NCBI GenBank assembly: GCA_024234435.1 | Contig: JACKOF010000002.1 | Coordinates: 248,001-312,000 of the forward strand | From: Pseudomonadales bacterium | Lineage (GTDB): Bacteria; Pseudomonadota; Gammaproteobacteria; Pseudomonadales; Porticoccaceae | Length of the DNA stretch: 64,000 nucleotides | Reading direction: 5' to 3' | The notes under the pieces: model-generated | The model's input: the letters and a program-made list of their open reading frames with translations, nothing else | Databases searched by the model: none | What the model was told of the DNA's origin: nothing | Shown here: positions 27,276 through 35,892 of the stretch, piece by piece | Layout: every line of letters begins with the position of its first letter | Position numbering within the stretch: the stretch's first letter is position 1 | Position numbers and translations under genes: made by a program

Positions 27276-27713
27276 TCAGCGAAGCACACTGCGCACTTCA
27301 GCCTGCACAGTTTGCTCCGGGCAGCCACTAAACAGCAACGTCAGTGAATGGCGGTCACCGTCAACCAGCGACTGTTCAATACCCAGCAACATCAGGTGAT
27401 AGCCACCGGGCTCGAAAACCACCGTTTCACCCGCTGGCAACGTCAGCCGGTTAACCCGGCGCATCTGCATTAAACCCTTTTGGTGAAAGTGGGCATGAAT
27501 TTCAGCCTCTCCCGCCACAGCAGACGAAGCGCCAATCAAATCACAATCATCACCAGACTGGTTGGTCAAACGAAAAAATGCCGCCGCAACTTCCTGACCA
27601 GGGGGTCCACCACGAATATAGGCATCATCCACCAGCACACCGGCACTCACATGAACGGACGCCAGGGCAACCAGTAATAACAAAAAGCCGACAAATCTAT
27701 TTTTTTCAAACAT
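27276..27713 (-). CDS. PCu(A)C-type periplasmic copper chaperone
   Basis: The 145-residue product has a signal peptide (residues 1-24) and the PCu(A)C/DUF461 domain. The copper-binding residues are visible as H...M in EIHAHFHQKGLMQMRRV and HLM in PGGYHLMLLG. Members carry Cu(I) in the periplasm toward cytochrome oxidase. dsbD, a periplasmic thiol reductase, is divergent, which fits periplasmic metal and thiol work but is not proof of a link. Confidence 0.9.
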   Translation of the reverse strand: MFEKNRFVGFLLLLVALASVHVSAGVLVDDAYIRGGPPGQEVAAAFFRLTNQSGDDCDLIGASSAVAGEAEIHAHFHQKGLMQMRRVNRLTLPAGETVVFEPGGYHLMLLGIEQSLVDGDRHSLTLLFSGCPEQTVQAEVRSVLR

Positions 27714-27873
27714 GGAAGAACTATAACATGTCTCCTGTTAAACAGGCACAGCCCCTCAAAAGAAACTCGCGGCCAGGGAACTCAACCCGTACAATAGCCC
27801 TCAAACAGAGGGTCTCATAGCACCCTCTCAGACGATTAACCCTTTGGCAACGCTTTCGGGAAGGACTGGCAAG

Positions 27874-29706
27874 TTGTTAAAAAAGCATCATTACAACACT
27901 CTGCTCATATTAATCTTCAGCGGGTGTCTCATCGCATTCGATGCTGCCGCCGACAAGGCCTTCTCCTTAAATGCCAACACCTCAAAAGGTTCCAGCACCC
28001 TGGAGACCGCACTCCCTCTAACCACGGCACCTGAATTCCTGCCTGTTGAAAAAGCCTACCAACTCGACTCCACAGCAAGCACTGATTCCAAGCGGTTAAT
28101 TCTGAACTGGCATATTGCTCCGGGGTACTACCTCTACAAACATCGCTTTAAATTTCTCGATACAGAAAATCGACCACTTAGCCCTGCCGTCAGCTATCAG
28201 CCAGGCAGCTCCAAGTATGACGACTATTACGAAAAAGAGCTGGAGGTTTTCTATAACAGCACCAAACTGAGCATGCCTCTGGAAGGACTGCCTAATGACT
28301 TGCAGGTTGAATCACAAGCCTGCGCCGATGCCGGGCTTTGTTACCCACCACGCCGCCACCAGCTGAAAATAGATCATACCAACCCACAGACCGGTGTCGC
28401 TGAAACCGGATTAATTGCAGTCCGCGTTGTTGAAGCAGCCAATGCTGTTCCGCCAGAGTCACAAGATAATGCTCCGCGCAATACCACAAAGACTGAAACC
28501 ATCACTTCGCTGGGCATCATCTTGCTGTTTGCACTCACTGGTGGCGCCATTCTGAACCTGATGCCTTGTGTATTTCCGGTGCTGTCAATCAAGGCGTTGA
28601 GCATGGCAAACTCTGGGCTCAACCAACAGCGCAAACACTTGCACGGACTGACCTACACCCTCGGCGTAGTCAGCGCATTTACCTTTATCGCCGCCCTGCT
28701 CATTGCACTCCGCACCGCAGGTTCTGCCATTGGCTGGGGATTTCAGTTGCAGTCCCCGGTTTTTATCGGAGCGCTTGTCTACCTCTTCACTCTGATGGGG
28801 TTTAGTTTTTCCGGCTTTTTCGAATTCGGCACCCGCCTGATGAGCATGGGACAATCAGCCACCACGGGGCACAACCTGCCTGCCACCTATATGACCGGGG
28901 TGCTGGCAACTGTGGTCGCCAGCCCCTGCACAGCTCCCTTTATGGGGACAGCTTTGGGGTTCGCACTGACTCAATCCACCACAATAGCACTGCTGATATT
29001 TATCTTTCTCGGCATCGGAATGGCCTTGCCCTTTTTACTGATATCCTGGTGGCCGGGGCTGGCGAACAGGATGCCTCACCCCGGGCCATGGATGGAAAGC
29101 TTCAAACAGTTTTTAGCCTTTCCACTCTACCTGAGCGCGCTCTGGCTGCTGTGGGTGCTGGGCAATCAAACAGATATTGATACTGTTATCGCTCTACTGA
29201 TTGGTGTGGTATTACTCTCTCTGGCTATCTGGCTGAGCCGACATAATCGGCAAGGCAAGCACCAGTTGATAAGGTCAATACTGTCAATAGCGCTTATCAT
29301 TACTGCCATCACTCTGCCATTTAACAGCTACCAAACCTACCAGAAAAGCAGCCGCCAACCCGCTATTTGGCAACCCTTCACTCAGCAACGGCTGGACAAA
29401 TTGCTCGCAGCTGATCAGGCTGTCTTCGTTAACCTGACCGCAGACTGGTGCATCACCTGTCTTGCCAATGAAAAACTTGCCCTTAGTTCTGAAAAGTTCC
29501 GGCAGGCACTAACCGAAAAAAACATCATCTACCTGAAAGGCGACTGGACCAACTACAACCCTGAAATTACCGCCCTGCTAAATCGCAATGGTCGCAACAG
29601 TGTTCCGTTATACCTCTTCTACGCAAAAGGCGTGTCGCAACCATCCATCTTGCCTCAACTGCTCACCGAAAATATTGTGCTCGACGCCATTGACAAAACA
29701 GAATAA
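27874..29706 (+). CDS. dsbD: Thiol:disulfide interchange protein DsbD
   Basis: DsbD passes electrons from cytoplasmic thioredoxin to periplasmic thiol proteins. The TTG at 27874 has GGGAAGGA eight bases upstream and gives 610 residues; the TTG at 27844, ten codons earlier, lacks such a site. All three redox modules are present: the N-terminal domain pair (QACADAGLCYPP), the membrane pair (LMPCVFPVL and VASPCTAPFMG), and the C-terminal thioredoxin (DWCITCLANE). A signal peptide and eight hydrophobic helices fit the family. Confidence 0.95.
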   Translation: MLKKHHYNTLLILIFSGCLIAFDAAADKAFSLNANTSKGSSTLETALPLTTAPEFLPVEKAYQLDSTASTDSKRLILNWHIAPGYYLYKHRFKFLDTENRPLSPAVSYQPGSSKYDDYYEKELEVFYNSTKLSMPLEGLPNDLQVESQACADAGLCYPPRRHQLKIDHTNPQTGVAETGLIAVRVVEAANAVPPESQDNAPRNTTKTETITSLGIILLFALTGGAILNLMPCVFPVLSIKALSMANSGLNQQRKHLHGLTYTLGVVSAFTFIAALLIALRTAGSAIGWGFQLQSPVFIGALVYLFTLMGFSFSGFFEFGTRLMSMGQSATTGHNLPATYMTGVLATVVASPCTAPFMGTALGFALTQSTTIALLIFIFLGIGMALPFLLISWWPGLANRMPHPGPWMESFKQFLAFPLYLSALWLLWVLGNQTDIDTVIALLIGVVLLSLAIWLSRHNRQGKHQLIRSILSIALIITAITLPFNSYQTYQKSSRQPAIWQPFTQQRLDKLLAADQAVFVNLTADWCITCLANEKLALSSEKFRQALTEKNIIYLKGDWTNYNPEITALLNRNGRNSVPLYLFYAKGVSQPSILPQLLTENIVLDAIDKTE

Positions 29707-29873
29707 ATCCTCTCTAAAAGAATGACGTAAAACCGGAACTTATAGGGTAAATTGCGGCGAACAGTGGCAAAAATCCTTGAAATGACAATTATTGGACAAC
29801 CTGCTCGTTTTGGTGCAGACTTCACACTATTCGATCATCTGGCATAAAACTGGAACAATCTACAGGCTTTTCT

Positions 29874-30311
29874 ATGGCAACCATTCTGGTGCTACACGGC
29901 CCCAACCTGAATCTGCTGGGCACCCGTGAACCCGAGGTATACGGCAACACCACCCTTGATGATATCAATCAGCAACTCACCGCCACCTGCGTCGCAAATG
30001 GCCACCACCTGCTGGCCTTGCAAAGCAACGCTGAATACGAACTGGTGGAGCGCATACAAGACGCCCGCAAGGAAGGGGTCAACTTCATTATCATTAACCC
30101 CGCCGCCTTTACCCACACCAGCGTTGCTCTGCGAGATGCGCTGCTGGCAGTAGAGATACCGTTTATTGAAGTGCACCTGTCAAACGTGCACACCCGAGAG
30201 GAATTCCGTCGCCACTCCTACTTCTCGGATGTCGCCAAAGGCGTGATCTGCGGATTTGGCGCCAATAGTTACCATCTGGCACTGCAAGCAGCGCTGGATG
30301 AATTATCCTGA
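29874..30311 (+). CDS. aroQ: Type II 3-dehydroquinate dehydratase
   Basis: AroQ dehydrates 3-dehydroquinate in the shikimate pathway. The 145-residue product has the N-terminal LVLHGPNLNLLGTREPEVYG with the lid Arg and the catalytic Tyr. QSNAEYELVERIQDA, INPAAFTHTSVALRDAL and EVHLSNVHTREEFRRHSY, with the catalytic His, are also present. accB starts 30 nt downstream, the arrangement seen in Pseudomonas. Confidence 0.97.
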   Translation: MATILVLHGPNLNLLGTREPEVYGNTTLDDINQQLTATCVANGHHLLALQSNAEYELVERIQDARKEGVNFIIINPAAFTHTSVALRDALLAVEIPFIEVHLSNVHTREEFRRHSYFSDVAKGVICGFGANSYHLALQAALDELS

Positions 30312-30341
30312 ACTTGCGTTTTTATTATTGAGGTCAATCGC

Positions 30342-30785
30342 ATGGACATTAGAAAAATCAAAAAACTGATCGAACTCCTTGAAGAGTCCGACATTGGAGA
30401 GCTGGAAATCAAAGAAGGCGAAGAGTCTGTTCGAATCAGCCGAAACAGCCCGACAGTGGTGGCCGTGCCTCAGGCAGCCGCCCCGGTCCCGGCTCCGGCA
30501 GCACCAGCTGCCTCACCAGCCGATGCCGAGCCTGCGGCCCCGGAAGTTTCCGGCCACACCATCAAATCCCCCATGGTAGGCACTTTTTACAGGTCTCCTG
30601 CCCCTGATGCTCCGGCCTTTGTTGAAGTAGGGCAAACCGTTAATGCCGGAGACGTGATCTGTATTGTTGAAGCCATGAAAATGATGAACCAGATTGAGGC
30701 CGACAAATCTGGCACAGTCAGCGCTATCCTCGTTGAAGACGGTGAACCGGTAGAGTTCGATCAACCCATGATAACCATCGCCTGA
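30342..30785 (+). CDS. accB: Biotin carboxyl carrier protein of acetyl-CoA carboxylase
   Basis: AccB carries biotin between the carboxylase and transferase halves of acetyl-CoA carboxylase. The 147-residue product has the N-terminal AccC-interaction segment MDIRKIKKLIELLEESDIGE, an Ala/Pro linker (about residues 48-68), and the biotinyl domain with the modified lysine in EAMKMMN. The thumb region YRSPAPDAP is present. accC follows after 24 nt. Confidence 0.98.
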   Translation: MDIRKIKKLIELLEESDIGELEIKEGEESVRISRNSPTVVAVPQAAAPVPAPAAPAASPADAEPAAPEVSGHTIKSPMVGTFYRSPAPDAPAFVEVGQTVNAGDVICIVEAMKMMNQIEADKSGTVSAILVEDGEPVEFDQPMITIA

Positions 30786-30809
30786 CGCTGACTAACGGGA
30801 GCATTTACC

Positions 30810-32153
30810 ATGCTGAATAAAGTGCTGATCGCCAATCGCGGCGAAATCGCGCTGCGCATACTGCGGGCCTGTAAAGAGCTTGGCATTAAAACAGTCGCGG
30901 TTCATTCCAAGATCGACGCAGACCTTAAACATGTAAAACTGGCCGACGAATCCATCTGTATTGGCCCAAATCCTTCGTCAGAAAGCTATCTGAATGTCCC
31001 CGCCATTATCAGTGCAATGGAGATCACTGACTCGGATGCCGTGCACCCCGGTTACGGATTTCTGGCCGAAAATGCCGATTTTGCCGAGCGAGTGGAAGAA
31101 AGCGGCTTCACCTTTATTGGGCCAACCGCTGATGTCATCCGCCTGATGGGAGACAAGGTTTCAGCCATTGAAGCCATGCGCCAATCCGGAGTGCCAACGG
31201 TACCCGGCTCGGACGGACCAATTGATGGCGATGACGCCCGCACAAAAAAAATTGCCAAACAAATTGGCTACCCGGTAATCATCAAAGCATCCGCCGGTGG
31301 CGGTGGTCGCGGCATGAGGGTGGTGCATACAGAAGGCTCTCTGCTCAACTCCATCCAGGTCACTAAAACCGAAGCCAGGACAGCCTTTGGTGATGATACG
31401 GTCTACATGGAAAAGTTTCTACAAAACCCTCGCCACGTGGAAGTGCAGGTACTTTCAGACGGCCAGGGCAATGCCATCCATCTGGGCGACCGGGACTGCT
31501 CATTGCAACGCCGTCACCAAAAAGTTCTGGAAGAAGCCCCGGCCCCCGGTATTCCGGAAGACGCTCGCAATGAAGTGCTCTCGGCCTGTGTACGTGCATG
31601 CATCGAAATGGGCTACCGCGGTGCCGGCACTTTTGAATTTCTCTACGAAGACGGGGGTTTTTACTTTATCGAAATGAATACCCGTATTCAGGTAGAGCAC
31701 CCCGTCAGCGAAATGATCACGGGCGTTGATATTGTCAAACAGCAACTGTTGATAGCTGGCGGCGAGAAACTCAAACTGAAACAGGAAGATATTATTTTCC
31801 GAGGTCATTCCTTTGAGTGCCGAATCAATGCAGAAGACCCGGAAACATTTCTGCCTTCTCCAGGCAGAATCACGGGCTTTCACCAACCCGGAGGCAATGG
31901 CGTGCGGGTTGATTCGCATATCTATGACGGCTATCTGGTGCCACCCACATATGATTCACTGATCGGCAAAATCATTACTTATGGCATTGACCGCGACGCA
32001 GCACTGTCGCGCATGAACAATGCGCTGGATGAACTGATCATTGACGGCATCAAGACCAATATCAAACTGCAACGGCGGCTGGTGAATGACTCCGAATTCC
32101 GTAAGGGCGGCGTCAACATCCACTACCTGGAGAAAAAACTGGGAATGAAGTAA
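30810..32153 (+). CDS. accC: Acetyl-CoA carboxylase, biotin carboxylase subunit
   Basis: AccC uses ATP and bicarbonate to carboxylate the biotin on AccB. The 447-residue product has an N-terminal Rossmann-like domain (VLIANRGEIALRILRAC), the ATP-grasp glycine loop KASAGGGGRGMRVV, and the catalytic EMNTRIQVEHPVSEM. The C-terminal end matches the usual 445-450 length. An intrinsic terminator follows at 32174. Confidence 0.98.
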   Translation: MLNKVLIANRGEIALRILRACKELGIKTVAVHSKIDADLKHVKLADESICIGPNPSSESYLNVPAIISAMEITDSDAVHPGYGFLAENADFAERVEESGFTFIGPTADVIRLMGDKVSAIEAMRQSGVPTVPGSDGPIDGDDARTKKIAKQIGYPVIIKASAGGGGRGMRVVHTEGSLLNSIQVTKTEARTAFGDDTVYMEKFLQNPRHVEVQVLSDGQGNAIHLGDRDCSLQRRHQKVLEEAPAPGIPEDARNEVLSACVRACIEMGYRGAGTFEFLYEDGGFYFIEMNTRIQVEHPVSEMITGVDIVKQQLLIAGGEKLKLKQEDIIFRGHSFECRINAEDPETFLPSPGRITGFHQPGGNGVRVDSHIYDGYLVPPTYDSLIGKIITYGIDRDAALSRMNNALDELIIDGIKTNIKLQRRLVNDSEFRKGGVNIHYLEKKLGMK

Positions 32154-32173
32154 ACGCTCCCAGCCTGCGAACG

Positions 32174-32205
32174 ACGCCCTGCCTGACATCAGGGCGTTTT
32201 TGTTT
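32174..32205 (+). terminator. Intrinsic terminator after accBC
   Basis: A perfect 8-bp stem, ACGCCCTG (32174-32181) with CAGGGCGT (32190-32197), is followed by TTTTGTTT. It ends the aroQ-accB-accC unit ahead of prmA. Confidence 0.9.
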
Positions 32206-32243
32206 CACCACACAACCAACCACCTGAACAAAGAGCCTGAACC

Positions 32244-33122
32244 ATGCCCTGGCTGCAACTTCGCACCACCTCCCGATTACGGCCGCCTACCGAGGTTGAA
32301 AATGCCCTGCTCGACGCAGGCGCTCTTTCCGTCACCCTGGAAGATAACGCCAACCAACCGTTACTGGAGCCGATGCCCGGCGAGACACCTCTCTGGGATA
32401 ATGTTCGCGTCACCGGCTTATTTGAAGCAAGCATTGACACGGCCGCCATCAGCAAGCGTCTTGAAAACCAGCTGAAAATATTGCCCTCCGACCTCCACTG
32501 GGAGATTCTTGAAGACAAAGACTGGGAGCGCGAATGGATGGTGCGTTACCAGCCCATCAACTGTGGTAAACAGCTCTGGATCTGCCCCAGCTGGCTTCAA
32601 CCACCAGAGCCGGATGCCATCAATCTGCTGCTGGACCCCGGAATGGCATTTGGCACCGGCACACACCCCACCACACTTCTGTGTCTGCAATGGCTTGACA
32701 GCCTGAACCTGTCCGACACGGAAATCATCGATTACGGCTGCGGCTCCGGTATTCTGGCAATAGCATCATTACTACTCGGCGCTGAAACAGCCACCTGTAT
32801 TGATATCGACCCCCTGGCCCTCGCCGTTACCACTGAAAACGCGAGGCGCAACAACATTGAAGATCACCGCATTAAAGTCGGCCTACCGGATGCCTCCATC
32901 TGGAAACCTGCGGACATTGTTATCGCCAACATTTTGGCCGGTCCCCTCACAGCACTTGCGCCTCTGCTGGCATCGTTGACAAACTCCACCGGCAAACTGT
33001 GCCTCTCTGGGGTAATGGACACCCAGGCTGACGAGGTGATGAGCAGTTACCAGCCCTGGTTTGATTTTGATCCGATCGCCCACAACGAGCAATGGGTTCG
33101 CCTGACGGCAAGCAAACGCTAG
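32244..33122 (+). CDS. prmA: Ribosomal protein L11 methyltransferase
   Basis: PrmA trimethylates lysines and the N-terminus of ribosomal protein L11. The 292-residue product has the N-terminal L11-recognition domain (MPWLQLRTTSRLRPPTEVEN). The SAM-binding domain has LDPGMAFGTGTHPTT, IIDYGCGSGILAIAS and NILAGPL. It is the first gene after the accC terminator and precedes the zinc-ribbon gene, as in Pseudomonas. Confidence 0.97.
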   Translation: MPWLQLRTTSRLRPPTEVENALLDAGALSVTLEDNANQPLLEPMPGETPLWDNVRVTGLFEASIDTAAISKRLENQLKILPSDLHWEILEDKDWEREWMVRYQPINCGKQLWICPSWLQPPEPDAINLLLDPGMAFGTGTHPTTLLCLQWLDSLNLSDTEIIDYGCGSGILAIASLLLGAETATCIDIDPLALAVTTENARRNNIEDHRIKVGLPDASIWKPADIVIANILAGPLTALAPLLASLTNSTGKLCLSGVMDTQADEVMSSYQPWFDFDPIAHNEQWVRLTASKR

Positions 33123-33182
33123 TGTCAAGCTGCCTCTCATCGCTATAGAATAGGCCATCAATCTCATGGATGTGTTGCACCG

Positions 33183-34487
33183 ATGGCCGACATGATCACT
33201 CGATGCCCAGGCTGTTCTGTTGCCTTTCGCGCTTCGCCAGCCCACCTGCAGGCTGCCAATGGCCTGGTGAGGTGTGGTGCCTGCTTGAATGTGTTTAACG
33301 CTCGCGAGCATGAGCTTCGCGATGAGCAGAATGCAAATACGCAACAGCATACACACACTGAAAATGACCTGTTGATACATGACAGCATGGACCCAGAGAC
33401 GCTGGGTCAGGCGCCTCTGCCGGAAACCGAAGAAACCGAAGAAACCGAAGAAACCGAAGAAACCGAAGAAACCGAAGAAACCGAAGAAACCGAAGAAACC
33501 GAAGAAACCGAAGAAACCGAAGAAACCGAAGAAACCGAAGAAACCGAAATCAGTATAAACGTATACCGTCTCGAAGACGAAGACGAAGACGAAGACGAAG
33601 ACGAAGACGAAGACGAAGACGAAGACGAAGACGAAGACGAAGACGAAGACGAAGACGAAGACGAAGACGAAGACGAAGACGAAGACGAAGACGAAGACGA
33701 AGACGAAGACGAAGACGAAGACGAAGACGAAGACGAAGACGAAGACGAAGACGAAGACGAAGACGAAGACGAAGACGAAGACGAAGACGAAGACGAAGAC
33801 GAAGACGAAGACGAAGACGAAGACGAAGACGAAGACGAAGACGAAATCAGTATGCGCTCGGGGGATCTTTTTAAGTCAAGCCCCGAAACGCCATTTATTG
33901 ATCTTTTTCAGGTTGACCCAGACCCCGATACAGCCTCTGATGCGCCCGAAACACTCGCTGTAACGACAACCTATGAGCAGGAAAACCCTTTCCAGCCAGC
34001 TACCGAACCGCCAAAGAAAAAAACGTGGCACTGGTGGCTGTTTAGCCTGGTAGCAACGATTATTCTAGGTACACAATACCTACACTTTCAAGCTGCCAGC
34101 CTGGCATCGCACCCGCAGCTCACGCCCTATATGGAGAGGTTCTGTTCTCTAAGCGGATGCGAAATCCCACGGCAAATTGATATTTCAAAAATTCGCAGCA
34201 CCGAGCTTGTGATCCACGCGGCCCCACAATCACCTGGCGTCCTGATTGCCAATGCCGTTATCGTTAATCAGGCAAACTTTGACCAGCCATTCCCGAACCT
34301 GCTACTGGTTTTTGAAGACTTGCAGGGCAACCCTGTTGCACGACGCAGCTTTAAACCGGAAGAATATCTGTATGGCGAATTAACCGGTGCCGTCATCATG
34401 CCAAGAAATCAACCGGTCAAATTGGAATTGCAACTGCTGGATCCCGGCCCGGAGGCTATTAATTACTCACTCTATATCGACGAGTAA
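33183..34487 (+). CDS. Zinc-ribbon DUF3426 membrane protein with long acidic repeats
   Basis: The 434-residue protein begins with an MJ0042-type zinc ribbon (CPGC at 8-11, CGAC at about 36-39). It then has two repeat tracts: Glu-Thr-Glu from residue 81 to 122 and Glu-Asp from 131 to 220. After about 60 ordinary residues comes one membrane helix (WWLFSLVATIILGTQYLHF, about 285-303). The rest is a periplasmic DUF3426 domain. The acidic tract is therefore cytoplasmic, giving a very negative linker of about 140 residues that homologues, as I recall them, do not have. Both tract periods are multiples of three, so length changes keep the frame. Confidence 0.92.
   Translation: MADMITRCPGCSVAFRASPAHLQAANGLVRCGACLNVFNAREHELRDEQNANTQQHTHTENDLLIHDSMDPETLGQAPLPETEETEETEETEETEETEETEETEETEETEETEETEETEETEISINVYRLEDEDEDEDEDEDEDEDEDEDEDEDEDEDEDEDEDEDEDEDEDEDEDEDEDEDEDEDEDEDEDEDEDEDEDEDEDEDEDEDEDEDEDEDEDEISMRSGDLFKSSPETPFIDLFQVDPDPDTASDAPETLAVTTTYEQENPFQPATEPPKKKTWHWWLFSLVATIILGTQYLHFQAASLASHPQLTPYMERFCSLSGCEIPRQIDISKIRSTELVIHAAPQSPGVLIANAVIVNQANFDQPFPNLLLVFEDLQGNPVARRSFKPEEYLYGELTGAVIMPRNQPVKLELQLLDPGPEAINYSLYIDE
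33423..33548 (+). repeat. Minisatellite, 14 copies of a 9-nt unit
   Basis: The unit GAAACCGAA is repeated 14 times without a single mismatch (126 nt). It codes for Glu-Thr-Glu. The last copy runs into ATCAGTAT. Confidence 0.97.
33573..33842 (+). repeat. Microsatellite, 45 copies of a 6-nt unit
   Basis: The unit GAAGAC is repeated 45 times without mismatch (270 nt), coding for Glu-Asp. It is followed by the 11-nt GAAATCAGTAT (33843-33853), which also follows the first tract (33546-33556), so the second tract is flanked by a direct repeat. Confidence 0.97.
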
Positions 34488-34551
34488 TCCTCCAGAAGGT
34501 ATCATAACGCCCCTTCCCCGCAACCAGATATGACGAGTTCGAGGCTAACCC

Positions 34552-35568
34552 TTGCTCCAGATCGGCCCCTATTCAATTGGCAACCCAACTGTTCTGGCCC
34601 CGATGGCCGGTGTTACGGATCTGCCATTTCGGGAATTGTGTCGAAAACTGGGAGCAGGTATGACTGTGTCAGAGATGGTCACAGCCGATTCCCGGCTCTG
34701 GAACAGCCGCAAGAGCAGCCAGCGACTTCGACATGATGACGAGGCGACACCCCGCTCAGTGCAAATTGTCGGTAACAACCCCGCAATCATGGCTGACGCC
34801 GCGCAAAAAACAGTTGCGCTCGGCGCTGAAATCATTGATATCAATATGGGCTGCCCCGCAAAAAAAGTTTGCAAACAAGCCGCCGGTTCAGCCCTGCTAA
34901 AAAATGAAAAGCTGGTCAGCCATATTCTCTGCGCTGTCGTCGAAGCAGTGGATGTTCCCGTCACATTAAAAATTCGCACCGGCTGGAGCCCCGAACATCG
35001 CAATGCCACCACCATTGGCAGAATTGCCGAGGATGCAGGTATTGCCGCACTGGCTGTCCACGGACGCACCCGTTCTTGCCGGTTTCATGGTACAGCGGAA
35101 TACGACACCATTGCCGAAGTCGTAGATACTGTCAACATACCGGTTATCGCCAACGGCGATATTACCAGCCCGCAACAGGCCCGCCAGATTTTAAAGCACA
35201 CGGGTGCCAGCGCCGTTATGCTTGGCCGTGGAGCACAGGGCAACCCCTGGTTATTCCGCGAAATTAACCACCACCTGTCTTCCGGTAATATCCTGCCACC
35301 ACCGGACCAACAGGAAGTTGCCGAAACAATGATCCAGCACCTTTGCCAACTGCACCATTTTTATGGCGATATTCTCGGACCACGCATCGCCCGCAAGCAT
35401 GTCGGCTGGTATGTGGCGCACTGGGGATACGGTGAAGACTTTCGTCGCAGTTTTAACCAATTGGCCACCGCAGAGCAACAATTACAGCAGCTACAGCTGT
35501 TTTTCAGACAGCGTACCACTATAGATTCCGACTTATTCAGCAGCAACTTTCGAGGGCAAGCCGCATGA
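34552..35568 (+). CDS. dusB: tRNA-dihydrouridine synthase B
   Basis: DusB reduces specific uridines in the tRNA D-loop with FMN and NADPH. The 338-residue product starts at TTG with GAGG seven bases upstream; an ATG at 34530 is in another frame. The FMN-binding start PYSIGNPTVLAPMAGVTD is present. The catalytic cysteine is in DINMGCPAKKVCKQAAGSAL. VHGRTRSCRF and ANGDITSPQQA follow. Its stop overlaps the fis start (ATGA), the classical dusB-fis operon. Confidence 0.97.
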   Translation: MLQIGPYSIGNPTVLAPMAGVTDLPFRELCRKLGAGMTVSEMVTADSRLWNSRKSSQRLRHDDEATPRSVQIVGNNPAIMADAAQKTVALGAEIIDINMGCPAKKVCKQAAGSALLKNEKLVSHILCAVVEAVDVPVTLKIRTGWSPEHRNATTIGRIAEDAGIAALAVHGRTRSCRFHGTAEYDTIAEVVDTVNIPVIANGDITSPQQARQILKHTGASAVMLGRGAQGNPWLFREINHHLSSGNILPPPDQQEVAETMIQHLCQLHHFYGDILGPRIARKHVGWYVAHWGYGEDFRRSFNQLATAEQQLQQLQLFFRQRTTIDSDLFSSNFRGQAA

Positions 35569-35861
35569 GCGCCATGGATACCTTTACTCTTGCCGAACCG
35601 GCCTCCAAACAAATGGAGCCGGATCAGCACCAACACGAATCACTTCGCAAATGTGTCGAACACGCACTGCAAGCCTATTTTGACGATCTGGACGGCCAAC
35701 CCGCCAACGACCTCTACAACCTCGTTCTCAGCGAAGTCGAAGCTCCGCTACTGGAAGCCGTAATGAACTATACCCGCAACAATCAGAGCAAAACTGCCGA
35801 GATGCTGGGACTCAACCGCGGCACTTTGCGCAAAAAACTCAAACAGTACGATCTTCTGTAA
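35565..35861 (+). CDS. fis: DNA-binding protein Fis
   Basis: Fis is the nucleoid protein that bends DNA and activates rRNA promoters in rich growth. The 98-residue product matches E. coli Fis, with the C-terminal HTH: ALLEAVMNYTRNNQSKTAEM-type spacing and LGLNRGTLRKKLKQYDLL at the end. It overlaps dusB by 4 nt. The rRNA promoters at the left end of this window are likely targets, which is inference. Confidence 0.97.
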   Translation: MSAMDTFTLAEPASKQMEPDQHQHESLRKCVEHALQAYFDDLDGQPANDLYNLVLSEVEAPLLEAVMNYTRNNQSKTAEMLGLNRGTLRKKLKQYDLL

Positions 35862-35892
35862 CTTCCATCAACCGAACCGAATTGACCAACAT

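Noticed and set aside
33423..33842. CRISPR-like array
   Set aside because: The repeats are 9 and 6 nt, have no spacers and lie in frame inside a protein-coding gene.
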